From NCBI GenBank assembly GCA_033439265.1, contig JAVTVX010000013.1, positions 7,032,501 through 7,096,500 on the forward strand: a DNA stretch of 64,000 nucleotides. Direction: 5' to 3'. Made by a program: the position numbers and the translations under genes. Under the pieces are notes generated by a model that did not search any database, was not told where the DNA came from, and saw only the letters and a list, made by a program, of their open reading frames with translations. Below, in pieces: positions 36,493 to 49,379 of the stretch. Source of the stretch: Dillenia suffruticosa. Taxonomy: Eukaryota; Streptophyta; Magnoliopsida; Dilleniales; Dilleniaceae. Position 1 is the first letter of the stretch; every line of letters begins with the position of its first letter.

Positions 36493-37260
36493 ATAGTAAT
36501 AATAATATCAATAATAATGGCAATAATAATAGTAATAGGTAGGGGAGACAGAGGGTGAGGGTCACAAGCAGAAGAAGAGGGAGGGAAGGTCGAGGGCAAG
36601 GGATGGGGATTGGAGGCAGAGGGGGGTGCGGGTGAGGGTCGGGGGAAGAGGATGAGGATGGGGGTCTGGGGTCGGGGTCGGGGGAGAGGAAGGGACAGGG
36701 TAGGGAGGGGGAGATAGAGAGAGGTAGGGAGAGGGTAAATCTGGACTGGAGGTGGAGAGTGAGGCTTATGGTCAGACCCACGAGGTAAGAGGGGGAGAGA
36801 GAGGGGAAGATAGGGTATATCTGGGTCGAATGCCAAGACATCTGGGGGGATCCACGGAAGGTTACGTTCTGAGGGAAGATTTATGGGTCTAAGGATAGAT
36901 TTTGGTTTCTGAGATTGGGTAGATCTGGGTTTTTTGCCAAAGGTTATGGTCGGGGGAGGGCAGATGGGTCGCCTGAGGTCATAAGGGGGTAGATCTGGGT
37001 CACCTGAGATCGTGGGAGGGTAGATCTAGTTCATGGGTTTCCTTAAGGGATAGAGCGAGGGAGAGAGAGTGTGTGAGACAAGGAGAGAAAGAGAGATCGA
37101 GAGATGGGGGATTGGGAGATTGGAGGAGAGAGAACTTACTTGGTCGAGTAATACTTTTTTGTTTCCACATATTTCCTTTTCTTTTCTCGATTCATTTACT
37201 CTTTTAAAACAGTTAATAATTAAATTAATTACAAATTTTAATTTTTTTGATAATCTATCT

Positions 37261-37264
<4 letters not shown>
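36266..37264. repeat. Low-complexity purine-rich region with GGGTAGATCTGGGT repeats
   Basis: 36450-36540 is ATT/AAT-type simple repeat. 36540-36830 is a G/A-rich run (gggagagg, gaggatggggt). 36800-37030 contains about five degenerate copies of gggtagatctgggt at roughly 50-80 bp spacing. Long ORFs on the minus strand here are an effect of base composition. Confidence 0.7.

Positions 37265-37314
<50 letters not shown>
37265..37314. repeat. (AT)n microsatellite
   Basis: About 25 uninterrupted AT dinucleotides. Confidence 0.95.
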
Positions 37315-37316
<2 letters not shown>

Positions 37317-39189
37317 GATTGATTGAAAGTGTTGTTATATTATCTCAACTATTCATGTATTCAAAAGTTGTTGTTATGCTTGATAAAAAGCAAGTATGTA
37401 ACTTTGTACATAAATTAAAACTCTTAAATCCTCACCCTTGTTTTTTAGTTGCTCTTTTAATATACTTTCTTTTAATTTTTAAGTTTCTTATAAACAGTGA
37501 TTATTTAAAATGCTCGTGTATTATTTTTATTGATTTGTTGTGTCTTTCTTTATTTTTCTATATTACTTTATTATTTAAATTAAATAGAATGAATCGAAAA
37601 GTACTATTTATTAAGATGTTATTAAAAGATTATATTTAGAAAAAAATGAATTATAATATAATAAGTCGACAGTTATGAATTTAAAATAATATTTGATATT
37701 TATTTGTTTGAATATATAAAAGATTTAATAATTCAGTCAGAAGATTTTGATATAATTTTTCTTGTATTTTAGTACAAGTAACGTGACTTTGAAATCATAT
37801 AGGATATAAAATTTTACAAAATAAAAGAATTTATGACTTGTTGAGAGAGAGAGAGAGAGATTAGAAAAAGGGTACATATGGTTTTGTACTGTGAAACTAA
37901 ATGAATGGGAAGTTTGATGATCTAAGTATTACAACATTATTTATTTGATACTTCCATGTTAGTGGCTTTCTCGTAATATACACAGGTCAATGGTAAGGTT
38001 AACATGGTCAGGATGCAGACAGAGATTATATCTTTGTCGGGTCCTTAGCATACTGTAAATGGCGGATGAAGATGAAAATGAAAAGGGTAAAGGTGTTGAC
38101 GTTATGACAAGAGGAGAGAAGAAGCAACCGTGTGTTTCGGTAAAATATAGATTAGATTTTTTAATTAAAATTATAAGTTTAATTTGTAATTTAGATATAA
38201 ATTAGATCATATTAAGAGATTGTTTTTTTAAATAGGTTATTATAATTAAATTAATTAAAATATAATTTTAAATATAAAAAAAAAAAAAAAATAGAAAAGA
38301 GTACTCATTATTTTGACCGAGTGAGCACAGCTGGCCGGGCAGGGATGAACCAAGGGTTACGCGCTTTCTTAATCATTGTCGTTGTCTTGTCACACGCCCT
38401 CCTTGTTTACCTTTTCTGCTAATATTCCATTCTCTGCCGTGCATGCATGCACCCCCTTTCTTTCTACCTCTCTTATGTGGGCTCCATTTCTGTCTTCAAC
38501 TATTAATTTGGCTTTCTGAATTTTGACCGAGCAATCATCCCTCGTATTCGTAATAATTATTATTATTATTATTATTATTTATAAAAAGAAATAACACCAA
38601 ATCGAAAAAAAATAAAAAAAAAACATTTTACCATTTAAACTTAAAAATGAAGAGATTCTGCTATTTGAATTATTTGAAAATGACTGTAATAATTATTAAT
38701 AATACAAGTCATTATCCAAGGAAACTTCATGGGTGGGTAGACTCGCGAATGGTATCCAGCTTAGACAACCTGCTATTTTGCCAATGCGTAGTCTTATAAA
38801 TTTATACCACAATTTACCTTCTTTTTTTTTTCATTTAATCATTGTATCAAAAAATTTAATTAATTTTATTTAAATAATTATAAAATCTAATTAAAAGATT
38901 GATTCTTTTAGAATTAATTTTTTTATTTTTAAAATATAAATTTAAAATTTTATTTTAAAAAATTTAATATTTTATCATTAACTCTATAAATCATCGTTAC
39001 AGTTTACTTGTCTTGGCTCGTGGCTTTTTCACACCACAAATTTTTCAACTCACATGTCCTGTGACGTTTATAAACAAACTCGTAAATGGGGAAAAATGAA
39101 AAAAAAATGCCCCCACTTGGTTCCTCTCCCGGTGAGCAGATAGGGTTTCACAGGCGGACAAGATAAATTGGGTGTCTTTTTTTGGATTT
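37315..39189. other. Intergenic, AT-rich, no supported gene
   Basis: A short open stretch at 38059-38139 (MADEDENEKGKGVDVMTRGE ... followed by TCG|GTAAAA) looks exon-like but stands alone. (ATT)n at 38557-38580. 38290-38530 is GC-richer with a tgcatgcatgca run. I see no conserved protein. Confidence 0.4.
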
Positions 39190-39350
39190 TCATTATTGAT
39201 ATCTAATTTTTATCCGATTAATCCAATTTAAATATTATAAAATTCATTTATAGGGGTTGACTCTCTCAAATTTTTTTTCGCTATTCTCAAAAGTCGAACT
39301 TAAAATGTCTGATTAAGAGGGTAGAGTGCGTTTGACCACTCAATATAAAA
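39190..39350 (-). repeat. Dispersed repeat, copy C
   Basis: The reverse complement matches 4100-4265 in order: ctcttaatcagacatttta, gacttttgagaatagcgaaa, aatttgagagagtc, gaattttataatatttaaat, tggattaatcggataaaaat, tagatatc. Confidence 0.6.
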
Positions 39351-40053
39351 GAGTTTGAAGATAAATCATGTGTTTTGCTACACAAACAAAATACAAATAT
39401 AATTTCAAAATTGTTATTTAGATGAACAAACATAGAATCTGAGTTTATGTATTTTTTTTAATTTTACATGATACATTTAGTTAATTAAATGAGCTAAATT
39501 TAAGTAAAATATTTAACTAGGCCGTTTAATCTCAGCATGACACATTCATTTAAATATTTCTTTTTTAAAAAATTTGACTTGTTTTTAGTTATTTTGTTAA
39601 AATTCTGGGTAGATGAAAGAAATTTAATGAAGAAGAAGGTCATGCATACGTGGAAAATAATCAAAGCATGAAAAACACAGAAAAATATTAAAAAAAAAAA
39701 ATCAGCTCAAGCACTTGGTGCGCACAAATTACCTTGGCTGCCCCCCGTCATAGGCATCCCCGTGTTGGCCAACAATTTTTGTTAAACTGACCTGAGCTCA
39801 CCGGAGAAGAAAAAGATATATAATCCTTGGGAAGGAGAAAGTCACCCCTATTATAGGGTCCAATGCTATTAAACCAACCAAGGAAGAAAATTCTCTTTCA
39901 AATACATAAATTCACAAAATCAAGAACTTGGTATTCCATTAGCTGATAATCCATGTTTCTAACCAAATAGAAAAGAAATGTACAATAAATTAATTAAACA
40001 ATGAAGAATGAATGAAATGAATAAATAAATTCAAACAAGAGAAGAAAACAAAA

Positions 40054-43000
40054 TCAACCCCTCAGAAGAGCTTCAATAGCTTCAAAGAAAAGGGGTGCCA
40101 TTTCCGGGCTTGAGGTCTTGACAGCACACCTAACACCAGGAGTCCCAACAGCAGCAGTGATTTCAATCAAGAAGGGGATTCCTTGAGGGATCTTTGCAGA
40201 GAGATATAAAACTTCTCGGTTTGCATTTTTCCTCTTTGCAATAAAAAACATGTTTGATGCAGCCAGCTTATCTAGGGTTGCCTCCATTCTGTTGATCACA
40301 AGACCTGGAAAGTCCCTTAAGACTTCATTTGAATCAGGAAGGGACTTCCAGGTCTGCATGGTAAACAAAATTGCAATTAAACTATATTATTTTTAATGCC
40401 AATACCAAAGATATACCATAAAAGACCTGAACTCAATCTCGTTGCACTATTGTCTGCTCTCCCCATAGGCATTAGGGTTTTGTCCCTCTTGAGGATATCT
40501 TCTTACATCATGAGTAGAGTTAAACCAATATTTGGTTCATATGAATTGCAGCCTTCCTTGTCCATGAAGGAGGAGGAAAAACTATATAATTTGATGTGAG
40601 AGCTAATAATTTCTTATTAAGCAGACAATCTGTTTGCATTTTATCTATTTAGACAGTAAAAGCAACAATGCCACCAATTAATATGGAAAAGCATTGGCAA
40701 CCATCATAAACGTCAGATAGCAATCCAAGTTTTAAAACTTCAAAGTGGATTCAAGTTTTTCTATTTACCTCAAGGAAGCTCACTCGCTCCATTCTCCCAT
40801 CCTCAGAAAAGAACACAAGCAATGAGATTTTATCGTTAAAATACCAGACAGGCTGTTGATTATTTTTCACGGCAACCTGCAGAAGTGCGTTTGGAAGTCC
40901 AGGAGCAATATTTTTGAACAAAAGCATTGGGAGAAGAGTTCTTGCTGATGTCCCAGGTTGCAACGGAGGAACCTGCTCAACAGAAACATTATCAAGGTAA
41001 AACTCAGGAAGATTTAATATCAGGATCACTTGAGCATATAGACATATGCACCTGCAGAGGTCCCGCAGCAGTAAGACCAAAAGTGTTCTTGTTGAACTGT
41101 ATCATGAACCCATCAAGAGGAATATGTGTGCTATTTTCAAACAAAAGGTTGTAAAACAATTGGCCATCTTGTCGAATCAGCGCTGCACTGATTTGCAAAC
41201 CTTCACCAGTTGATGCAGGTAGCAGAACAGGTAATGGAGGGCTGAGGTGTGGAAGAGGAGAGATGGAAACAAAAAGGTCATGGACAGGTAGAGAAAAACA
41301 TAATTGCTCTCTAAACCACCAATAAGACCAATATTGAAAGTGGATATGCTCCAACTATGAAAGATGACTACTTCCAAGATGCCTGAAAATTGCCAATTAA
41401 TTTCATAGAACTCCTAACGACCGGCGAAGTCTCACATTATGTTGGACTATCTTGGATATGCTTTAGCATGCGCCTCTAAGTGTAAATTGCCAGAGTACTT
41501 GATGTGCAAAGTCATGCACGAGTTGTATGTAAATGCATAGAACTTACCCACTAGGTATTGCAGGTTGGTCAGTATGGATATGAGTACTGTCGAGGCCCAT
41601 CAAATCTTCAAGTAAATCCAGCTTTCTATCAGGAGGCTGTGGGGATGAAACAGGATGAGGTGCAGGCTGCCTTGCTGTAGAATGTGGCACATTAATTGAA
41701 CTAGCTGGTGATGCTGCACCACTTTTGAATGAATTGGCATGCACATCGGAATATCTAGATTCATTCTCATCAGGATAGTCATCCTCTTCAGTTCTCTGGT
41801 TTAAGATCTTAAGACGAGGTACAAATACTTCTGGAGGTTTGTGATACACAGAAGACAAAGTACCAATGTTTGCAAGCAGCACATCTAGGAGAGACGGATC
41901 AAGTTGGTTGGAGTTATCACTGATTACAGGCCTCGCAGCTAACACGACATCCTTAGCAGCCTGTCATTGCAAAAGGATCCATGTTCTAGGAATCAGTAGT
42001 TTGAATTCCCAGTACTGCCCCTTTCAGAATCTTGCATCACACCGAGTCTTATGAAAGAAAATCATTTTCTCCTCCATCCAATTATGACAGTAATCATTTT
42101 CAAAAGTAAAACAGTAAATACAAATGTAGGGGCAGGATTATCAATTGCTGTCTATAGAGTGTATTCTTCTCTCAACTGCAATGACTAAATGGTTTTTCTT
42201 TTTGCATACAGTTGACATAAGTCCTTGCCAAGTTTAATTTGAGGTATCTCCATATCAGGATTAGACAACGTTTTTCTAATAGCTTGGAAAGGGCCCCTTG
42301 CCCTTTGTTGCAAAAGAGACAATGGTAAATCAATTATGCCTCTGTCCTTTGCTACCCAGTGATAGCGATGGGGATGGTAAAATCTTGCACAAGCCAAAAG
42401 GACTAAGAACAGTACTGACAATAGTCTCAAGTGGAACATTTTGGTCACAAGATGTTAAGATTAACAGATTTATTTATTATTTTTTTTTCCAGCTGACTCC
42501 TGGGAAAAAAACTAAGACAAACCTCAGGATCTGTAGAAAGAAGACGCCAATAAATATAGGCACGGTCACGCAAATCTGGATTGTCCGTCTCCATGGTAGC
42601 ATTATTCAACACAACCTGTTAAAACAAACAAATGGAGAAAGAACCAGCTCGAAAACACATAACGAGTATGTTTACATTGCATTTACAGCAATTTAGTAAC
42701 TATCTAAAATCATATTTGTAAGTAGAGGTGTTATGACACCCGGGCCGAGCTTGTATTTTTCTAGCTCAAGCTCGAGCTCGAAGTGTCGTCGGGTGTCGTT
42801 GGGTGTCATCGGGTAGTATCGTTGGGTAGTGTCATTGGGTGGTACAGGTAATATATTTAAAATATATATATAAAAATATAATTATATATATATATATAAT
42901 TATATATACAAATTATTTAAAAAAATAAAATAAAATATTTCGGGTAGCTCGTTGAGCCTTCGAGCTCGACACAATTGGGCTCGAGCTCGAGCTCAATACC

Positions 43001-46000
43001 CAGCTACCGGAGCCTGAGCTCGGTTTGAACGAGCCCGGGCTCGAGCTTTGACCGGGTAGTGTCACGGGTACCTATGACACTACCCGGTGTCATTAACACC
43101 CCTATTTGTAAGACAAATTAGATTAACTTGATGCAGCTGAGCAGGTAAGAGAAGCTGAGAAGCAAAGCAAAGTCATAAACCTGAATCATCTGTTGTGGGC
43201 CCTCAGTTGGCTTCTTCAGGAAAACTTTGACAGTTGCTGTTAGCAGTTGGAGCTGGACTTGTGGAGTCTCCTCAGGGAAACTTTCCAAAAAGCTTTCAAG
43301 GAGTTCATCGGCATTGTCAATTCTCTCCGCATATTCACCAATAATCCAGATCATCGATGCCTGTGCGATAACAGGGAGACAATTACGTAGGATGTTGCAA
43401 CTTGAAGAAAAGGACTAAAGAGGACATGTACCTTAGCCTCTGGCTCATCTAGACTGTCAAGGCTCTCACATAGGGTTGCAATAATGGACTCATAGCTGCG
43501 ACACATGTAGGAAACAACAATTCAATTCATCTCTTATCAAAGGAAACAGTGGATAAGCTCACACGCCATGACAAGTAGCCTACGTGTTAGGGTATCTCCT
43601 GAAAATATCTTTGATGACAATAATAGCCTCCTGCACCACATAGTTTACTTTAACCTTGATTAGCTCAAGCAAAACACTTATGCACCGTTCAGCTGCCCTC
43701 TCTAACTTAATAGCACATCGCCCAATGGCACGGACAGCCTTTCTGACAAATTCTACATCTACTTCTGTTGCATACTCCCTGAACTCCAATAAAACCTGAA
43801 AAATTTTTTTACAAATGTATCAGGATTCAATATTCCTTTCAGCTGCTGTGCATTACCTAACTAACATCATACCTGGTCAACATTTCGGTCTGAAGCAAGC
43901 TTTATCATTATCTCTAGTTTTTCCATCTTCACATAAATTGGATCATTGTACTTGCAGAAAAACACCTACAAACCGATTAACCAATTGTCTTTCTTATTCA
44001 TAAAGCATAGTTTGGTAAGTCAAATCCGAAGCATGGGGGAAAACTTGTGCATGGGCAGGCGAGGCCATAATAATTCACCTTGATTTCATGAGCAAGGATT
44101 GTAGGCCATCTCTGTACAATGAGATTGATATTTCGCAGTGCAATATACTGTATTTCTGGCTCTGCTGTTAGTAATGTCACTAGTGGAGGAGCCATTTTCT
44201 TGCAAAGATTACGAAGCACATCCGTGCTAGTAATAAGTTCCATTTGTAGAAGAATTATCTATAAAAAAGGAAGAAAAATTAGAGATAGTTAAGCATAGCC
44301 CAACATGAAGAATCAACTGTTTTAGTTATAAAACAATAAAAACACCTTCCTCCGCAACCTTGAGTTTTGGAGAGATGAGTTGTTTTACAAAATTTAATAT
44401 CAAAAACTGCTTTGCTCCACATTCACAAGGAACAACAAAAATAATAAAATCAATTACACTTGATTGGAAATACAAGTCACCTTAACAACTGAAAGTACAA
44501 CTGCACAATTTGCGTGTTGTAGGCGTGGAGTGACTCGCTCTACTATATTCTCAGCTTCCCGAGCATCAGCAGCCTTATATTTGCAGAGAGAATCTAAAAT
44601 GAAAACTTGGCCCCATCTGAAAAAGACATAATTGTTGGCATTTCTTACCAATATAGGCTGTTGTGCTCAAAGAATAGATGGGCAACTGAATGCCCTCATA
44701 AAAGTTGTATTAGATGTCTAACTGCCCATGAAAAATGGCCAACGAGAAAGAATAAAATCAGCACCTCCGTATATAAAGTTGGCTATTCGTATTTTCTGGT
44801 ATTTCGAATCTAGAATGATCAATGTGAATAAAGCTGGTTCATTGTAGAAGATCACTAAATTTTTCCCACACCTCATATTGCAACATATCTAGACTGAAAA
44901 TGAAGGAACTTCTATCAACAGAAAAGTCGGGCTGCTTTCAATCAACAAAAAGGTAGACTATGATTTTTTTTTTTTCCTTTTAATTTTATGTTCACTTCAA
45001 ATTCTGAGTCCATGATACTTGGCAGTCTTTAATCATACAAGAAAACTCACAGATATAAAATTAAAACTTACTCGGTGCATTCATTGAGAGCAGTAAGTAG
45101 CTTTGCCGCTACTTGGCTATTAATCTCGAATATGGGTCGGTTAGTATTCTCTTGAATCTCAGCAAGAGCAGCCACAGCATTAGCTACAACCATGGGATTA
45201 TTATCGGATATCAAATCCTTGAGGGCATCCAGAAAACCCCTATCGTCAACAAGTTCTGCATTTATGTCATAAAGTTTAGCAACACATATAGCTGATGTCT
45301 TGCGGACATATGGATCATTATCCTGCTGGAACAAAGAATTCCATTAGCGTGAAAAAGTCCATAAATATGGTTTATTGAATTTAGAACATCAGAATGTGAA
45401 AATATATGGTCCACAAAACATAATATACTGAGGCATGCTTTTCAAAGGCTATTTTTCCTTTTGGTGGTAGGAGGATTGCAGCAACCTTGAGACATCTCTG
45501 AAGGGGATCACAAAGATACTCTGTGATTTTGTCAACACGGATGCACCCCATTGTGCGTACAGCCAAAGCACGTATAAGAGGATTTGGATCCTGAGAATCC
45601 TGCATAAATGCTCAAAATGCCAAGAATTACAACCAATGTTCAGATTCACACCATGTCTAGTACAAGTAAGTATTAATGGTAGAACAATGACAATATCTAG
45701 GTCTAAAGTTAGTTGTTTGCTAAATGGCTCAAAGGAAGTCTACAGAACAGATAAAGCATATTGTAACCCTCACTTTTACAAAAGTATTTACGGCGAGAAT
45801 TGCCAGGTCAGGTTGACTTTTGGCATAATTTATAAGATACAAGTAGACAAGCTTTTTTAGCTCCAGAGTTTCTACTTGCATGCAGTTGACAACATCAGTG
45901 AACAGTGATGAAACATCCTTCCCAACAGTCATTGCAGCAATCACCTTTTTCACGGCATCTTTTCTCTTCTCCTGCATGGGTTCAGAAAAGAAGAGATCTC

Positions 46001-47798
46001 AATAAGTTACTAAAGGCAGCCATGAAAACGTACATTTTTTATTTTGGAAGTAATGCTATTCTAGAACAAATAGTTTAGAGCACACGCTCAAATGTCTCGA
46101 GAGTTGGTTTTGTTACCAATAAGCTACTTCTTTCCATGGATAAAAACAATATACTGTGCATATTCAACGGATGCCACACATCAGTAACAAAGGCTTAGAG
46201 AAATTTTTTGCCGCATAAAAATAACACAAGATTTTCAACCATACAAGTTCACAACCAAGGACATACTCTTGAAAGTCTCACTAACAAAGTCTCCCACATT
46301 ATGTTGTCATGTATAAACACATGTAGACCTATTTTCTATGATTTCTCTATATTAGGGTTTTGCCCCAAGCCATATACATAAATTAAAAGGATAATTTTGT
46401 GAGGAAGAAAAAAAAAAGCATGAAAGTAAATATAAAGAAGAATAGATAGGTAAGTGACATTACGTTTCTCCTTGGAATAGTGTTACTCATGAAAGAAATA
46501 AAAGGAGCAATGCACGAGTAGAAGGAAGAAATTGAAAGCTATTGTGTGCAAACATTTGAATACGAATATATGTGCAAGCATTTGAATGCTACTCCACTAC
46601 TATTGGCAAGTGCGGTGGGATTTGGTTAGACTAGTCATGGGGATTGATTAGTGGTTGAGCTAGGCATGTGAGAGGGTACAATTGGGTGATTGGTTCAGTT
46701 ATGCTTACAATGAGAGATGAGTGTGCACATCATAGTAGATGAGTGACTTGATATGTAGAAGAGTGGGTGATATTATTGTAGTAACTAAACAAAATGGATG
46801 ATAGTGAAGATAATGGATGCACACACATAGACCAAATTACTTTGTAATCCTTGTTCTTGATTTAATTCCATTATGTTGAGAATGCTAATTATGGAGGATA
46901 AAATTTTCCTAAACACTATACAAATATACCACATCTTTTCTGTATCACCATTGTTTGGCATACTTTTATGCTGACTGCCAATCTAACACCCTTTTCCATC
47001 TTGACTCCGTCTTAGACCGACATGGTAGCATATACACATCTTGTAAAATCTCCACTTACGACAGGATTAGAATTGGATTATCAGGGATAGGATTGGATTG
47101 GACTGAATAGGAGAAGTATTGACAATATCTTTGACATTGGTTAAGATAAGATAAAACAAATTATGCCATATTAGACATATTTTTGGGTTTTCATTTATAT
47201 ATGTGTGCATGTGTGCTTACATATAAATGTAGACCTAAGTATATATGTAGATAATTTGAATCATGTTATCTAATCCTTCTCAATGTGATGGGTGTATGTG
47301 AGATTAGCTTATTGCATTAAGGTGCATTAAAAGGTATAACAAATATAATCCACAATTAATTTTAATCCAATTTAATTAAATCCTCAAGGGAATTTTATTT
47401 TACCCCTTGAGGAAAAATGTGCAGGGCTACCTAACAATTGACTGATTCTTCCAATTTTTCTATCAATAGATTTTCAAAATTTCCAAGAAAGGGAAGCTTT
47501 CTTCTTCACAATGGATTCCATAGAACCAGTTCTAATTGAGGATCATGTGTCTACAGTTCTAATCTTTCTCAATTATTTTAGTAATACAAGAGAGATTGAA
47601 AATGAAGAATGTAACTCTCAACAGTTCAAGCCTGAAGGCAATGCAGAAGAACAAAATGGATGACAAAGAAACCCAAATTAAAAGTTTAAAAAAGGAAAAG
47701 AAAGAAAAAACCTTGGATTGAGAATGTAGTTCTTCTTTGAGTTCATGGATCTCTCCCTTCTTCGTTGTTGAGAAGTACCTTGAGTCGTGTCCGCTCAT
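40054..47798 (-). CDS. BETAC-AD: Beta-adaptin, large subunit of AP-1/AP-2 clathrin adaptor complexes
   Basis: Fifteen exons join in phase: 47798-47712, 45971-45774, 45599-45486, 45322-45072, 44616-44481, 44258-44079, 43965-43873, 43795-43584, 43495-43432, 43360-43181, 42615-42523, 41960-41548, 41241-41052, 40972-40769, 40353-40054 (2715 nt, 904 aa). The start [20 protein letters not shown] is the usual one. Residues 1-~560 are the alpha-solenoid trunk ([60 protein letters not shown]). ~560-680 is the hinge with a clathrin-box-like [11 protein letters not shown]. ~680-904 is the two-part ear ([42 protein letters not shown]). Arabidopsis has two near-identical genes, BETAB-AD and BETAC-AD, thought to serve both AP-1 and AP-2; the paralogue cannot be told, so the symbol is approximate. 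Acts at the trans-Golgi network and plasma membrane in clathrin-coated vesicle formation. Exon 4 has a CAGCAG acceptor. Intron 10 holds a MITE. Confidence 0.95.
42723..43104. mobile_element. hAT-type MITE in intron 10 of beta-adaptin
   Basis: 382 bp. The left end TAGAGGTGTTATGACACC matches the reverse complement of the right end TAGGGGTGTTAATGACACC. A perfect 8-bp target duplication TTTGTAAG lies at 42715-42722 and 43105-43112. TAGRGGTG ends and 8-bp duplications are hAT features. Inside are repeated gctcgagctcgag and gtgtcrtcgggt motifs plus an AT run; no coding capacity. Confidence 0.92.
45972..47711 (-). other. Intron 1 of beta-adaptin, repeat-rich
   Basis: 1.74 kb between MSGHDS...HSQSK and [11 protein letters not shown]-rich, with no recognisable coding sequence. 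Confidence 0.7.
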
Positions 47799-48681
47799 CT
47801 CTCTCTCTCTCTCTGCTTTGGTCTGGGTGTGTGTGTGTGAGGGAGAGAAAATCAAAGCATGAAAGGCTCAGTCTTGAGCCGGTTTATGCACCGTTACAAG
47901 ACCGTTACGAGGGTCTAACCCGATTGGAACAAACCTAATCCGGATTTCGATCCGGTTTTAATGAGCAAAATCACTTCGAAACTTGAATAGTTCAAATGAA
48001 AATCCTTATTTTAGGTGATTTACAAATTTATAAATTTATTTCAATTAACCCTATTGTAATTTCACTTAAACCCCCTAAAGTTTCAAAAGTGACACATTTC
48101 CCCCGTATGCTGATATTTCTACCACTTTTAGTCCCTCAGTTTCCACTTTGCCCTCTGTGGTTCGTTTCGTTTAGCTTTTACCTTCAATATTTTATGTGCA
48201 AGTGCAAGTCCATTGAAATATTTTTTATCCGAAGAAGAATTTCTAAGTGCTCTCTTTCACACATAAATTAACTTTACGTTTTTGTATTACGCGAAAATTC
48301 TGAAAATTCCCCCTTAATTGACATAACTGTTTATAAAATCTAAGTTTTCATCCTCTCACAAAAAATTTCAGTCATGGAAGGAGGTGCTTGTGCTATAAAG
48401 AGGCAATTGTAACGTGGTCAAAGAAAATTCTAACTAAGGAGTAAGTCTCTGCCCCTTCTCTCTAATTATCTTGATTTTATTTAATTCTATTGTCAGACTT
48501 TTTATTGTTTCTGAACTATGTAAGTTTTGGGGTTAGATTTATTATTATTATTATTATTATTTTGATTATTATCACTTTCTTATTATATCTATTTCATTGT
48601 AGGTTGATAACCCTACAAATGTGGATATTTTGAATGGATTGATACATATTCTCGTAAGTGTATTGAGAAAATAGAGATATA
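47799..48681 (-). promoter_or_regulatory. 5' region of beta-adaptin and spacer up to the Copia element
   Basis: Just upstream of the ATG is a GA/CT-rich and (GT)n leader (47799-47850). From 47900 on the DNA is AT-rich, with an (ATT)n run at 48541-48562. No other gene is supported; short ORFs here have no recognisable protein. Confidence 0.4.
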
Positions 48682-49196
48682 TGTTAAGTTATTATATTAT
48701 ATACTAAATACAATAATGATTAAATATAAAAATAATTCGAAAAAAAGAATCAAATATATTTCTGATTATTCTTGATTTTAACGATTTTCGACAATTGTGA
48801 TAGCACCAAAATGATCATTTAAAACGTGTATAAACTTTCTAAACCCTTAATTTCATTTAATAGATAGTGTGAAAATTTTTAAATTTGGATTTAGGAACCC
48901 AATGCACTTGAGGGGCTTATATACGCTCTCAACTATAAAAAACCCATTAAAACTCTATAATTATCACCATAAATTATTGTTGAATATTATCATAATTTAA
49001 TTAAATATTCAAAACAGAAAAACAAGATTAATTATATAAAAGTTTGAATGAAACACCAAAATCCGGTCAAATGCATCCCAATTTAAATGTCTTCCATTCT
49101 TTATCACATTTAATCATTTTTCAATTATATTTTTCTTATTAATTTCATTTTGAATGCATTAACTCATGGGATTTAAATTTGAAGAAATTTACTACA
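48682..49196 (-). repeat. 3' LTR of the Copia element
   Basis: 515 bp, TG...CA on the plus strand (TGTTAAGTTATTATATTATA ... CTACA). Aligns end to end with 53774-54286. Next to it on the inner side, read in reverse, is AAGTAGGAGAA, a likely polypurine tract. Confidence 0.92.
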
Positions 49197-49379
49197 TTCT
49201 CCTACTTAGTCTAGCAAACCGATTTGAAATCAAAATCAAATCAATTTTATATGAAAATAGAATATATAAGTCATAGTGATACATGAAAGCCTCTTCAAAA
49301 TAGAATATATAAATCAATTTTATCCATAATATTCTCTTCAAAAGTGAATGAAGTGACTATATTGTGGAATTTTAAATAC

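Noticed and set aside
36324..36841. 170- and 130-codon minus-strand ORFs
   Set aside because: Low-complexity Pro/Ser/Leu and Ile runs from purine-rich and ATT repeats; no domain.
46960..47020. gctgactgccaatctaaca shared with gctgactgtcaatcta at 36292
   Set aside because: Shared text is too short and no element borders are visible; may be fragments of one repeat but cannot be shown.
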